From Ophiodon elongatus (Eukaryota > Chordata > Actinopteri > Perciformes > Hexagrammidae), in NCBI GenBank assembly GCA_016806645.1, contig JACSYO010000199.1, positions 62,001-126,000 on the forward strand: a stretch of DNA of 64,000 nucleotides. The letters run 5' to 3'. A program made the position numbers and the translations under genes. Shown in pieces: positions 43,246 through 54,957 of the stretch. Below the pieces are notes generated by a model, which saw only the letters and a list, made by a program, of their open reading frames with translations, made no database searches and was not told the origin of the DNA. Each line of letters starts with the position of its first letter. The first letter of the stretch is position 1.

Positions 43246-45480
43246 AATTAAGTGAGACAGTTCCATAGGAACATGAACAGGGGCACGAGGCCCCTTTGAG
43301 GCTCATACTTTTCGCGACATTTTCAGCCAACTAAATGACCTGAACACCAGCACCAACTCCTTCTCCCTTTTTGTCTCATCTCCTCCCCTCACTTTTCCTT
43401 GGGTACATAACAAGTCTCTTAATTGCAATCACGTTTCCCTTGCTTGAATCTTTTTCTTGCATCTTAGTCCCTCCCAAGGAAACCATGCGAGGAGAGAAGA
43501 AACAAGGAAATATGTCTTAGAGACAACCTTTCCTCTGAAACGTCACATGAAGAGACTGTGGAGTTTGAGTCTGCACACAAGTGCACCATGTTTATGCTAA
43601 TAAAAGCACACAGTTATCACTGCCAGAGAGCAGAGCAGAGCTTTCTCTTTGGCTTCTAAATTCAATTAGCTAGGAGAAGAAACCAGTTTGGATGTCATTG
43701 TGCAAGTTAAATTGAGCAACTATTTAATTTTCATTAAATTGTGGCCAAAGCAGTGGCAATTAGTTTGTTCTGATGAATTTTGAAATTGTGAACACAAAGA
43801 AAATGAGAGTAGGAAGTTATAAAAATATTTATTTGTGGAGCTGAATGAATCAAGTTGAATGGACAGATGTATTAAAATTTGCATACACTAGCATCCCGTG
43901 TCCGAGCACCGTGAAGTAAATTGTGGCCTTGTAATATAATTTTACTCCACTATTCCTATTTTTTCTGTCTTAATTTTATCTTGTGCGTTATTCTTTTTTT
44001 CTTTTCAATACCACCTCCCCCCTCTCCCAGCTTTTTTCTTTCCTTACTATATTTCTGTCTCTCACCATCCCCCCCTCCTCCTGCTGCTCTTTTTCAGTTT
44101 GATTTGGACTGCAGATTAATAGACAACCATGTTTTAATAAAGGCAGCAGTGACCTCCCGTGGCCCCCCTCCCGAGGCTTTTTGGAGGAGTGACAGTGGGA
44201 AGATGAGAGAAGGTGATATGAGGTTTGAGAAGAGGTAGGTGGGGGATGACGTTGTCATCCTGGAGAAATCTGAGAGCTGCCTAATCCTCGTTACTACATC
44301 TATGAGAAAGGGGGCAGACTAAGAGGAAGGGGAGAGTGTGTTCTGCTGTGAAGAGAGCAGTCTGTTGTGTGCAATATATGGTAATGTCAGGGAATCGGTG
44401 TCATGGTCAGTTCTCGTTACAAGCTCTGACTTTTGTGCGTGTGTGTCAGTGCATCAAAGGAATAACTTTCAACAATGAAATCAAACGAGAAACACAGAAG
44501 TGGTTAGGGGAACTATGAGGAGGGAGTAGAGTGCATTATAGGTATAGAAACAACCCTTTGTGAGTGTACACACAGCTTACATGAACCCACAATATCAAAT
44601 CTTGACAGCATCCATTATTTACTGCAATTAGCAAACAAATGATCTCCAATAATGTGACAATGACTTCTCATTTCCTCCCTTTCTGACTGTACGCCTAGTT
44701 CTCCCACCACTTTCTCAAAAAACTAGAAAAAACAATAAAAATGGAATTCTTGAGATACACTAAAAAAGTGCATCCCCACAGGGGTCTTAAGCCCTCCAGG
44801 GAAGCAACATATTAAGCCTTCCAAACAAACAAAGAAAGATTGTTTGTCATCGTCTTTTCAAAACAACACAAGCATTTTCTGATCTGGCGTCTATATTGGC
44901 AGGACAACATCATTGTCAATGCCCTTTAAAAGCACTACTGTTACTGCAAACTAAAGCTTAATGGTTTAGGTTAGGGATAGAAACTAAGGTTGACTGTTCA
45001 TAGGAGAAAGATTGCAAAACCTTTCGTGTAAAAATTCAACTTCACCTCTATCTGAACCCCAAAGAGGTTTTTAAACTATGCCAAGTAACAATGTAATTAA
45101 AACCAATGAAACTTGATATTACATTTATTCTCTCCTTTACTACTGACAACCCTACCCCCTTGTGCAGGTGTACCCCCTTGCTTAAAATATTTTTTTTTAA
45201 TATTGGTTCTCCTGAACTCCATACAAAGGGGAAAAGGCCAATTGAAAAGAAGATAACTATGTTAAGTAAAACATTTATTTAAACTTATGGCACACATTTA
45301 ATTTTTATTTACTGCCATTTAGTTTTCACTATATAAAGCAGTGTGTTTGTAGCAGTAGGTGACAGCTCTGTTAAGGTACTCTAACTGCACAGTAAGAATG
45401 TAATATACAAGAGCTTAGGAATTAATGACGAAAGATGAAGAGAGAGGTATGAGGCATTGTATTGGGCATAACTCATAATT
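43246..45480. other. Intronic DNA, no gene found
   Basis: 2.2 kb with no supported gene. A pyrimidine-rich tract lies at 43965..44095. The plus open frame 43921..44238 translates that tract and is not a credible protein. Confidence 0.5.
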
Positions 45481-45530
45481 GCCTCTCACACACCCAAAGA
45501 GAGATGCCTCTCACACACCCAAAGAGAGAT
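45481..45530. repeat. Perfect 25-bp tandem duplication
   Basis: Two identical 25-bp units in direct tandem (45481..45505 and 45506..45530), beginning gcctctcacacaccc. Confidence 0.9.
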
Positions 45531-46167
45531 CCGAGACCCACTCGGCATGTCGTCTGGCTGACGCAATATCCAATTCCGAAGCATGCAAACTTGAAAGTGA
45601 ATGTGTCCTGGCATGATCGGATGTCAAAAGTCTCATTGAAAAGACAAGTGTAACCATGGTCTAAGACCGCTTTGTCCCATTATTTTACTTTAAACTGGCA
45701 GCAATAGCAGGATAGTGGAGTCAGAGAGTGTCTGCAGGGGTCAATTAGAACTCAAGATTTCAACCTACCGATTCATCTGAGATGTACCTTCTCACGCTCC
45801 AGAGGTTCACTAGTGAATGTGAGAGGCTTGAATGTCTGTGTGCATGGCAGTTATGAATTATGGCCAATACAGCACCTCATTTAGGGGTAAAAGGAGAGAG
45901 AAGAAATTACACATATTTCTAGTTGTGAGGACAAGATAAATTGAAGGTTAGCTTTTAGCTCCTAGTTGTAAAAGTTGTACTGACTGAATGCAAATAGAAA
46001 AGTAAGGGCTTTTGTAGTGGAGACTGGAGGTTGACCAAATAATTGTGCAGATTAATGCCATTTTGAGACAATCTGCATCCACTGATGCCTGCCCTCATGT
46101 GACTGATTACAAAACATATCTGCAGACACATCGATAGCAGATATTTCAAACACTAATAGCAGATGTT
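45531..46167. other. Intronic DNA
   Basis: Nothing recognised. Confidence 0.4.
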
Positions 46168-46287
46168 TAGGGGTTCAGTATCTTGCCCAGGGACACTTCC
46201 ACATGCGGATTGAAGGAGCAGGGGATCAAACCTCCAATCTTCCAGTTAGTGGACAACCCGCTCTATCTTCTGAGCCACAGCTGCCCT
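46168..46287 (-). mobile_element. SINE head fragment
   Basis: A 120-bp reverse piece of a tRNA-derived SINE: cagtatcttgcccaggg of the body and a tRNA-like head with gggatcaaacc (B-box position) and gagccacagc (A-box position). It lacks the rest of the body. Confidence 0.65.
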
Positions 46288-46864
46288 ACAATTTCACTAG
46301 TGGGTGCAATGATGTGGAAGTGAAAATGTGAAAACGTAATGCTGTGTAATGTCACCCGAGAGAAAACAGCAAGACTTATATTTCTAGCTTTCAAAGATCC
46401 ATATATGTACTTGGCTAAACAGAGCAAAGCTAAGGGAGGAACTGATTTATTAGTTTATTTAGTGATTTGTGAAAGACACATCGCCGTCTAAAGGTGATAT
46501 CGATACTAATTAGGCTGCAACTCAAAACTGTCGTCTTTCTGCATTCCTCCAACAATGACTGATCTTAATTGAAACGAAATTTATTTGTTAACAATTTCAC
46601 TTTCAAATATTAAAAAAACAAGTCTAGATAGACTTGAAAAGGGTTTCAAAATGGGATTCACACCGTAACACATCAGAGTTCCTATGATCTGCATCAACCA
46701 GGTGTGACGGTCCCTTTAACCATCCAGGTTGTTTGTTCTGATTATTGTTGTAATATAACAACACAGGTGCAGCAACAAATATATGTAAACAGAATCAGGT
46801 GATGAGGTTTAGTTTTGCTTATGAATTCAGTGACCATTTCTGCATAAATTAAATGCAGCTCGGC

Positions 46865-46866
<2 letters not shown>
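46288..46866. other. Intronic DNA
   Basis: Nothing recognised. Confidence 0.4.

Positions 46867-46913
<47 letters not shown>
46867..46913. repeat. (GT)n microsatellite
   Basis: About 23 perfect GT dinucleotides. Confidence 0.95.
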
Positions 46914-46915
<2 letters not shown>

Positions 46916-47806
46916 CCTGTGACTCATTCACATGCATGTTGAATATGATTACATTTCTCACAGCAGGCAGGCTGAGTATAACTTAAATTTGCATATTGTC
47001 ACAAACACCATGTAGTTTACATCTGCCTCTAAAATATATAAACATCCTTATCTTTTTCTCTGCTGTTGTCTGCCTTAATCTAAGCAAATCCATCTAAATT
47101 AAGTGATGCATAATGATTTGAGCATGCAGAAATAAAAAAAAAAAAAAAAGCTACTTGTTTTGGTTTTATGCGCTGGATTTGGCCAGAGCAGCATACAAAG
47201 GAGGAGGTTGGTGAGACTACCATCTTTGAGCAGCTACTACTAACATGAGCCAGTGGAGGGGCTTACAGCTGCCAAAGCGGCTCAACAGTACCTCAATGCT
47301 CAGAGAGGAGGACAAGACACACGCTCCACCACTGCAGCACACAAACAAGCACTCCAGACAGCCCAGCAAGGAGGGAGTATAGCCAGGAGCTGCAAGGTAA
47401 TAACAGCTTTTGCTTGTCCAACAGGCATAGCTAAGGTTGCAGGCACTTGCTATGCACCCCAGGCAGAGTTGGGGCCAAAGAGGGATAAGGAAGTGAGAGT
47501 TCAGCACTTCAAAACCGTTTGTTAATAGCCAGCAGGTTACACAGAAGACCTTAGAGGATGTGCTGACGTGCTACTGTAAGCGTATTAGCTCACTTCTGGT
47601 TGCCATCTTATCTAATAGCGTACTTTCACAGCTCCAGCTAAACCAAGTTAATTGTGTGATATTCTTCAGTACAAGCAGCTAATTACCTGCTGTACATCTT
47701 AAAACATTTAAACATTAATAGAGCTCTCCCTCTTTTAATCTAACAGTTTTTTACATTGTTCATTTCTGCTAACGTTAGCTACCATACTTTAGCTTAACAG
47801 CTAGCG
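46914..47806. other. Unassigned; right part likely L2 5' leader
   Basis: A 16-A run lies at about 47133..47149. The plus frame 47253..47525 is Ala/Gln-rich and unrecognised. Sequence just before 47807 probably belongs to the L2 element whose ORF1 starts there. Confidence 0.4.
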
Positions 47807-49565
47807 ATGGATTCCATCTCTACCTCTCCTGCTCTGTCTTGCTCAGTGTGTCACATGTTTAGCCTCCCTTAAAAAAAGAAACACAAATTATTTAGGCTTC
47901 CGCTCGAAAATTGCATACCCATACTAAAAAGAGTGTCTCTGCAACCACATGGTCTATTTAAATATTGTTGGTCTTATAATAAAGGGAACGCTTGCGATTC
48001 ATTCAGATGTGTAAATATCAGTATATATGTTACTGGTTATGAGTAAATGAAGATGGCACACAAACACAAATGAAAAAGTTTCAGGTTCGCCAAAAAAAAA
48101 AGACGCACTTTCAGGATGATTATCCCTTTGGAATGATGCAGCTGCAGTTCTAAACCTCTACCAAATCATAGCACAATATGTGCACATTCTCTCTACAAAG
48201 GTTGACTTTGATAAAGTGAAGCAGAACAAAATTAGATAGTTTTTTGTAAACAGTTCAGCCGAGGTCTCCAAAATGTCCATTTTGGCACGGTGCTATTTGA
48301 ATTTTCTCATGTACCAAACTATATATTTCACTTGTATATCATTAATGTTGTTCAATCCATCCAAATACAGCAGTAACATACGCAATGCCAAACCAAACTA
48401 AACTGCTATGTGCTCTGTGTCATGCGAAAAATACGCATTTCTTCTCTACGGCAGCTGCATGTGACTATGCCAGGCTATATCTCCGCAACGGATTGGTCGA
48501 TTTGAGTGAATGGCACCTCATTTGAAGCGTTACAGCCAATAACATTGAGCTATACCCACCAAAATGAGATTGACAGCAATATTAGCCAATCAGAATCAGC
48601 AAGGCGCCGTCCTGTGTGAAACACAGGCTCCTATACGCAAAGATTCCCATCCTTCCCCATGGTTGGAATGGCCCCTATAAATGCCCGGAATGATTTGAGT
48701 GTAACAGAGGTCGAACATATTTCAGTGTGGGTTTACTGGAAAAAAATGTAGTTTTCACGGCTAAACATCGAAAGGTAAGAGAAATTTGACAACTATCGTC
48801 TGATAAAGCGATTTCTGTTGTTGGTGTTCTTTGCCTCATATCTCGCTGATGCTTTGGTGAGGGATTTGATTTGTTTTTGTGTGTAGCATAAAGCTCTGTA
48901 TCGCTAGAGCTAGACATGTGGCGAGTGAGTTTGACTCGTGGCGAGATATTGATATTGATATTTGGCAATTCCTTTAGTTGGTGTTTGAGTTGTTTGGAGC
49001 ATGTAAAAACAGTTTATATGTTCTTGTAGCCCAGGTTCTGCTGTTTAATTTGATGTGCAACATCACTATATTATGTGCATTGTATCACACTGTGGTTGCT
49101 AAGTCTTCTCCCTAGCCCCAAATTGGGGGCCACTTTGGCTTATTACACTAGTGTATTTACTAGGTTGGAGGCGAGGCTTAGTGAGTTAAAAGCACAGCTC
49201 CGCACCATGGAAGCTCAGTCGTTAGCTACTGTTAGCCATTCCCCCCCGTAGCAGCCGGGAGGCTGGGTGACTGTCCGAAGGAAGCAGAAGTCTAAGCAGA
49301 AGCACACGGTGCACCACCAACCACTTCACGTTTCTAAACGGTTCTCCCCACTCAGCGACACACCCGCTGAGAAACCAACTCTGGTTATAGTTATAGGTAG
49401 CTCTATTCTGAGAATCGTGAAGATAGCGGCCATAGTCACATGCATTCCCGAGGCCAGAGCGTGCAGCATCGAATCCTATTTAAAACTACTGGCTAAGGAT
49501 ATGTGTAAAAACAGTAAGATTGTAATTCACGTCGGCGGAGTTAAAGAGTTAAACAAAATATCTAA
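47807..49565 (+). pseudogene. L2-type LINE ORF1 remnant, split by element Y
   Basis: A second copy of the ORF1 seen at 3823..4397. The start ATG at 47807 opens MDSISTSPALSCSVCHMF; after 62 bp it is cut at CTCCCTTAA by element Y (47873..49139) and resumes at 49140 with VFTRLEARLSELKAQLRTME. The frame 49267..49593 covers VTVRRKQKSKQKHTVHHQPL, FSPLSDTPAEKPTLVIVIGS, then SSILRIVK and IVIHVGGV, where the esterase-like GGND block is broken (GGVKE). Compared with copy 1, about 20 bp of ORF1 are lost at the right junction. ORF1 ends against an LTR fragment at 49577. Confidence 0.65.
47873..49139 (-). mobile_element. Candidate non-autonomous DNA element Y, copy 2
   Basis: A 1.27-kb non-coding insertion in an L2 ORF1. 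The left side abuts TTAA (47869..47872), which is host ORF1 sequence also seen in copy 1 of ORF1 (ccctcccttaataatg), and the right side abuts TTAT (49140..49143). It matches 33133..34433 in reverse complement throughout. The element has no open frame of note and contains a ccccaaattgggg palindrome near its right end (49117..49129). Confidence 0.6.
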
Positions 49566-49576
49566 TAAAATTCCTC

Positions 49577-49659
49577 GAGGTGGGTGTGACTAACGTGCAC
49601 TGAATGAGTCGATTAGGTGAGTGAGAAAGTGGCAGGAGAGTATGGAAGCTGAACTGTCA
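49577..49659 (-). mobile_element. LTR fragment, same family as 2891..3443
   Basis: 83 bp matching the first part of the 50053..50510 LTR on the minus strand: gaggtgggtgtgact, then agtggcaggagag and aagctgaactgtca. Only the U3 edge remains, 400 bp from the complete solo LTR in the same orientation. Confidence 0.65.
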
Positions 49660-50052
49660 GAATTATATTAAGTTTCAAACGGTTAGATTGAAAACAGTTC
49701 AAATAGCTTCACAAAAAAATGTGAATTACTTAAGACTAGTGATGGCCAGATGAAGCATTGAAGCTTTCCAGCCAATTGTTTCACTCATGGGCCGAAGCTT
49801 CATGGTGCTTAATTTGCTCTACTCCGCCATCAAGTGGAAAAGAAAAGTAAAACAGGCAGAGTGATTATAATGACACCATGGCTTTGGTGTGTGAAGCTTT
49901 GAATTGAATGAATGAATGATGTTTGTAATGCCAATACATAAATTATTAACTTATTAATATGGTGTCTGTCTTTATCATACAAAAGGAAAGTGGAAACAAA
50001 TCAGAGAGAGGGTTGTGATTATGTTACTAGGGACAACATTTTATTCATTTTT
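49660..50052. other. Possible hAT-derived repeat, left part
   Basis: From 49738, tagtgatggccagatgaagc and gaagctttccagcc look like the end of a fish hAT-derived repeat; a matching right end was not confirmed (a tcgcgaggcttcgaacttc phrase occurs at about 50731). Confidence 0.3.
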
Positions 50053-50510
50053 TGTAACTGGGTAAGGTAGGACCTAAGCTCAGTATGACAGACACCATAA
50101 CTTCGTTGAAGAAGGCTTTATTGTATGCAGAACAGGTAACACACCAAGACGTCAGGGGAACAGGCAGACGGAGACAGGAGGGAGCTGAGGCTAAACTCGT
50201 GGTCGGGGACAGAAGGATAGGGTTGTTTACCGGGGCAGAGGCAAGGCAGGGAAGTCCAAACAGGTAGGGTCGGCAACAGGAAACCAGTCCGAGGGTAGGC
50301 GCTTGAAAGTCTGGCATGATATGGAGAACGATCTGGCAGTGTTTGTGAAGGAAGCTGGAACTTAAATACTGAAGGGAGTGAGTGCAGTAGAGTGGGCAGG
50401 TGAGTGTGATTGAGCTGATGAGGTGGGTGTGACTAGCAGGTGAACTGAGTGAGCTGATGAGGTGGGTGTGACTTAGAGTGGCAGGAGAGAAGGAAAGCTG
50501 AACTGTGACA
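50053..50510 (-). mobile_element. Solo LTR (Gypsy-type), same family as 2891..3443
   Basis: A 458-bp LTR in minus orientation: on the minus strand it starts TGTCACAGTTCAGC and ends CCAGTTACA, with an AATAAAG corresponding to plus-strand ctttatt near 50116. It is flanked by TTTTT at 50048..50052 and 50511..50515, a 5-bp duplication that is less informative because it is homopolymeric. It lacks the third 39-bp U3 repeat unit of the copy at 2891. There is no internal body. Confidence 0.8.
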
Positions 50511-50778
50511 TTTTTATTTAAAAAACTTGTACACAGTGCTAGGATTCAGGCGGTTTCTTTTTTTAGACAATTTCCATTGCAAAAAAAGAAGCTTGAACAT
50601 ATTACAAACAAACGCGCAATAAAGTCACAAAATGTGAGGGGGGATCCATTGCGTTTCACTGCCCCATATATTTTGAATTGCACGCCAAACCCGCGAACCA
50701 TTTTCTGAATCAGTCACGTGGTATGCCGGCTCGCGAGGCTTCGAACTTCACACAATTCTGATGTCAAGTCAATTTGAG
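50511..50778. other. Unassigned
   Basis: Non-coding; possibly the right part of the repeat interrupted by the LTR. Confidence 0.3.
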
Positions 50779-50819
50779 AACTGTTTATACTGTCATACTA
50801 TATGACAGTATAAACAGTT
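50779..50819. repeat. Perfect 19-bp inverted repeat with 3-nt loop
   Basis: Arms at 50779..50797 and 50801..50819 are exact reverse complements separated by cta. The sequence would fold as a hairpin. Confidence 0.9.
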
Positions 50820-51009
50820 ATATGTCTGTTTAGCTGCTAAATGCTCCACTATGTTCACCAGCTATGTCTGTCTGCTGTTTGGTGCTGAGCAGGTCTGGTA
50901 ATTGAAATATACCCAGCTAGAATGGAGCTCTCATTTTTCAACTATAAAGACATAAATGAATAACTACTCTTGGGGGACAGAGTTTCTTTTGAAAAATGTC
51001 TAAGGAACG

Positions 51010-53285
51010 GTCATTTAGGTTTTGACAGAAAAACATGAATGAACTGCTGCTCCTCATCAAAGCAAACACAGACTTTAGCAGATCCGCCGCCCTGTGTTTC
51101 ACTGAAACTTGGCTTGGTGAGCACATCCCGGACAGTACACATCTCTTCCGACTATACCTGGAATAAAAAACAATAGTATGTGTATATATATCGTAGTACT
51201 CCAGTAGCACTTAAATGGCACTTACTTATAGCACTTGGTAGTTTGGCTTTCTTGAGGAATTGTACTCTCTTGATTCTTGTTGTTCTGGGTTTGAACTCTC
51301 ATGGTTGAATGCACTTATTGTCAGTCACTTTGGATAAAAGAGTCTGCTAAATGAAATGTAATGTAAGGTAATAAAGTACACTATATCTGCCAAGCTTCCA
51401 ACTCCTCTGAGCGGACCGTGTAACGGCGCTATCGGGAAAACGAGGGGAGGCAGAATCTGCTTCTACATTAACAAAGGTTGGTGTTCAGATGTCACAGTGT
51501 TGAAGAAATCATGCAGCCCTCACTTAGAAACCCTCTTCATAGACTGTAAATCATTTTATTCACTACAGGAGTTCTTGTCATTTATCAGTGTTTACGTCCT
51601 ACCTCAGGCCTGTGTTAGTGAGGAGCTACAACATCAGGCTAACTAGACAGTTAACATGGAGCGCAAACACCCAGACTCCCTGCTCATTGTTCTTGGGGAC
51701 TTTAACAGACCAAACCTCAGCAAAGAACTGCCAAAATTAAGTGTACCATCAGGAACAAAAAACACTGCTACACTGTAATAAAGGACACCTATCACTCAGT
51801 CCCCCATGCAGCTTTGGGACTCTCTGATCATTGTCTTGTTCATCTTCTCCCAACCTATAGGCAGAAACTAAAATCTGCAACGCCTGTGGTCAAGACTATG
51901 AGGCGATGAACCAACGAGGCAAAGCTCGAGTTACAGGCCTGCTTTGTGTGTACCGATTGGCGTGTTTTGAGGCTGCTGCGACAGACATGGATGAGCTCAC
52001 GGACACTAATATCATATATCAATTTTTGTGAGGACGTGTAAATGGTCATGGTAAATGGTCTGTACTTGTATAGCGCTTTTCTAGTCTTCCGACCACTCAA
52101 AGCGCTTTAACACTACATGACATCATTCACCCATTCATACACTGATGGGAGGGGCTAAGGTGGCACCTGCCCATCAGTAGTAGCTAACATTCATACGGGC
52201 CCGTCGCCCTGATGTCTGTGGTCATGAAATTGTTTGAGAGACTAATGTTGACCCATCTAAAGGACATCTCAGGAACCCCCTGCAGTTTGTCTACCGAGCA
52301 AACAGGTCGGTGGATGATGCAGTCAACATGGGACTGCACTACATGCTGCAACACCTTGACTCCTCAGCGACATACGCAAGGGTTCCGTTTGTGGACTTCA
52401 GCTCCATCCTCCTGGAAATACTTCAACCCAAACTCCCCCAGCTCACTTTGCCAACCTCCATCTGTCACTGGATCACAGACTTCCTGACAGACAGGAAGCT
52501 GGGAAAAATCACATCAAGCACCCGAACCATCAGCACCGGTGCCCCCCCAGGGATGTGTGCTCTCCCCACTGCTCTTCTCCCTCTACACCAACGACTGCAC
52601 CTCAGGAGACCCATCTGTTAAACTCCTGAAGTTCGCAGATGACACAACGGTCATCGGCCTCATCAGAGACGGTGATGAGTCTGCGTACAGACGGGAGGTT
52701 GAACAGCTGGCCCTCTGGTGTAGTCAGAACAACCTGGAGCTGAACAAGCTCAAAACTGTGGAGACGACAGTGGACTTCAGAAGGAGCCCCCCAACACTGC
52801 CCCCCCCCCTCACCATACTCAACAGCACTGTGTCTGCTGTGGAGACCTTCAGGTTTCTGGGATCCACAATCTCCCAGGACTTAAACTGGGCCTCAAACAT
52901 CGACACCATCTCGAAAAAGGATCAGCAGAGGATATACATCCTGTGCCAGCTCAGGAAGTTAAACCTGCCTCAGGAGCTACTGATTCAGTTTTACTCTGCT
53001 ATCATCCAGTCTGTTCTCTGCACTGTACTGTCTGGTTTGGATCAGCCACCAAAGAAGATACGAACAGACTACAACGGGCTGTCAGGTCTGCAGAAAAGAT
53101 AATTGGTGCGAGCCTGCCCTCCATCCAGGACTTGTCAGGAAACGGGCAGAAAACATCACTGCAGACCCATCACACCCTGGACACAACCAGTTCCAACTCT
53201 TCCCCTCTGGTAGGCGCTACAGAGCACTGTGCGCCAAAACCACCAGACACCAGAACAGCCTCTTTCCACTGGCCGTCACTCTGAT
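51010..53285 (+). pseudogene. Rex1 copy C ORF2: endonuclease plus reverse transcriptase
   Basis: The endonuclease part reads MNELLLLIKANTDFSRSAAL and CFTETWLGEHIPDSTH at the start, then in other frames ICFYINKGWCSDVTVLKKSC, FISVYVLPQA-like text and LIVLGDFNRPNLSKELPK (about 51685..51730) and LGLSDHCLVHLLPTYRQKLK. After the SINE the RT resumes with PVALMSVVMKLFERLMLTHL, VDFSSILLEIL, then GAPPGMC/PQGCVLSPLLFSLYTN, the catalytic KFADDTTVIGLI box (about 52635..52665) and FRFLGSTISQDLNWASNI. The last third is in a new frame. Frameshifts and stops are few, and the gap removes roughly the first 190 residues of the RT and linker, by comparison with copy A. Confidence 0.85.
52041..52196 (-). mobile_element. 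SINE fragment inside Rex1 copy C
   Basis: 3' part of the tRNA-derived SINE in reverse (tagcgcttttctagtcttcc, then actacatgacatcattcacc and ggcacctgcccatcag). The tRNA-like head is absent; both ends abut Rex1 coding, with no duplicated Rex1 sequence at the joints. Confidence 0.75.
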
Positions 53286-53541
53286 GAACAATGAATCTAT
53301 CATACTGCACTACTACCTCCATTTCATTGCCATCGTTGTTGGGTTTTTATGTTCATATATACTATAAATACTTATATTTATATTTGTACATAGTTGTTAA
53401 ATGTTTACGCTTTGTTGTCCTTGTTTTTTGTTTTTTGTTTATTGTCTATTTCTGTGTATGCACGTTGAGAGCAACGGAAAAAACATAGGCAAATCCCTTC
53501 AACGCATAAGCATACATGGCCAAAAAAGTTGATTCTGATGG

Positions 53542-53840
53542 TGATCCATTTTCATTGCAAAAATATCATAAAAATAAAGCTGGAGTCGATCTGGTGAACA
53601 CTACACGTGTCCTAACCATGGACCACTGCTGCCTTTCAAAGTACCATTAAGCCATGTAGATGTAGAGTCCCAGTGCCAGTCTTGTGAAATTCACATTAGT
53701 AAATGCTTCACAATAATAAAACCTGAAGGCATCTAAATTGTGAGCGAATGGAGGTATTATAGGCCTATATTGTAACTATAGAATATAATATATTTACAAT
53801 TCATTCTAGCAATACTGGCTGCCTTTTCTAGTTTGCATCA
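53542..53840. other. Spacer
   Basis: No recognised feature. Confidence 0.4.
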
Positions 53841-54550
53841 TTAACTCTTTGGGGTCGACGGAGCCGCCGGCGCGTTTTCACGAGTTTACTCAATGTTTAA
53901 ATTAATTGCTCCGCGATAATACGGCACAGAAATATGGTTGAGATGTTTTCGGAATCTGTAGACTCTCCACTTCTGTGTCCTTGTTCCCACGAGATCGTAC
54001 GTCACTCACACAGTGAGCTAAGAGCATGGACGTGTCGTGTGATTCGTGGGTGTCGAGCTCCTCCTCTCACCGTCATTTGTGGATTGATGTGTCTGTCTAC
54101 ATTTTTGTTTGAAACTAACCAATGGACACTCAGGAAATCCCTAAGGACCTACCCATCACCTTATGCTACAGAAACACTGCAGTTTTCATTCAGTCGGCAT
54201 CCGACAGTACAGAGAGACGAGAGATAGTGATGAAGAGTACAGTTAGTGACGTACTTTCAGCGATATAGTAAATATTTAGTTTGAAAACAAAAACGGTTGT
54301 AATGTTCATTTTTCATTTGCACACATCCCATGAAGCTTGGTATGAAGTAATTACTCAGTCCCATTTTAGCTCAGTCCCTCTAACAGTTGGTGGAAGTAGA
54401 GTGACAGACATCACTTCTACTCAAAAAAATATTTTCAAAAGATACCAACAAAAAACGTGATAGAGAGGCAAAGCGATCCAATTGTTTGTTTCCTGGTTAG
54501 TCGATAATGGGTTCTTCAAGCCCCCTCTTACGTCACATCTGTCTCATGCG
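53841..54550 (+). mobile_element. Possible piggyBac-type non-autonomous element, left end only
   Basis: TTAA at 53841 is followed by ctctttggggtcgacgg, which resembles the TTAA-CYCTTTGGGG termini of fish piggyBac-derived elements. The GC-rich terminus and non-coding interior fit, but I found no matching inverted terminus, so the right limit is a guess. Confidence 0.35.
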
Positions 54551-54957
54551 CATATTACCAGTTAATTCAAACACCAGTTAATCTTGCAACCTGGGAATTG
54601 CGCAGAATTACAAGCTTCACCCTAACTGCTGAAGTACAAATCTTCTTCTCCAACTGGATTAACATTACTTTACCAGGTAAAGACATGGATTATATTTTAT
54701 TTGCTTTCCTGAAAGGAAAAAAAGGAAACATATGATCACTGATTGCAGGATTCAAGGCGGAACATTTTGGATTAGATGTGGTGAACATGTTAAGTTAATT
54801 GCAACCCCTCTGCCCCCCCTCAAATAACAATGTTGGATGGTTGTGTGGTAAATTAGTGTTGCCTTCAAGGATGTGATTAACGTTGCTATTGTGTTGGTGT
54901 GCCTAGGCTTCACTTTTTGTGTACTAAAATGCTGGCATGCTGGATTTGTTTTGAGAT
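54551..54957. other. Unassigned intronic DNA
   Basis: Nothing recognised. Confidence 0.4.

Larger units (their letters stand above)
51000..53541 (+). mobile_element. Rex1 LINE copy C, patched with a SINE fragment
   Basis: Plus-strand Rex1 element starting in the endonuclease domain and ending with a diverged form of the Rex1 tail, ggccaaaaaagttgattctgat at about 53518..53540. The centre, from the end of the endonuclease linker to the RT start, is missing and occupied by a reverse SINE fragment (52041..52196). Confidence 0.85.

Noticed and set aside
43921..44238. 105-codon plus frame
   Set aside because: Translates a pyrimidine-rich tract; low-complexity peptide.
46742..46927. Minus frame with a TH repeat
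   Set aside because: Translation of the (GT)n microsatellite.
47253..47525. 90-codon plus frame rich in Ala/Gln
   Set aside because: No domain, no start or splice context; probably chance or repeat leader sequence.
54570..54590. Right terminus of a piggyBac element (TTAA near 54560..54580)
   Set aside because: TTAA occurs, but the preceding bases do not match the inverse of the left terminus.
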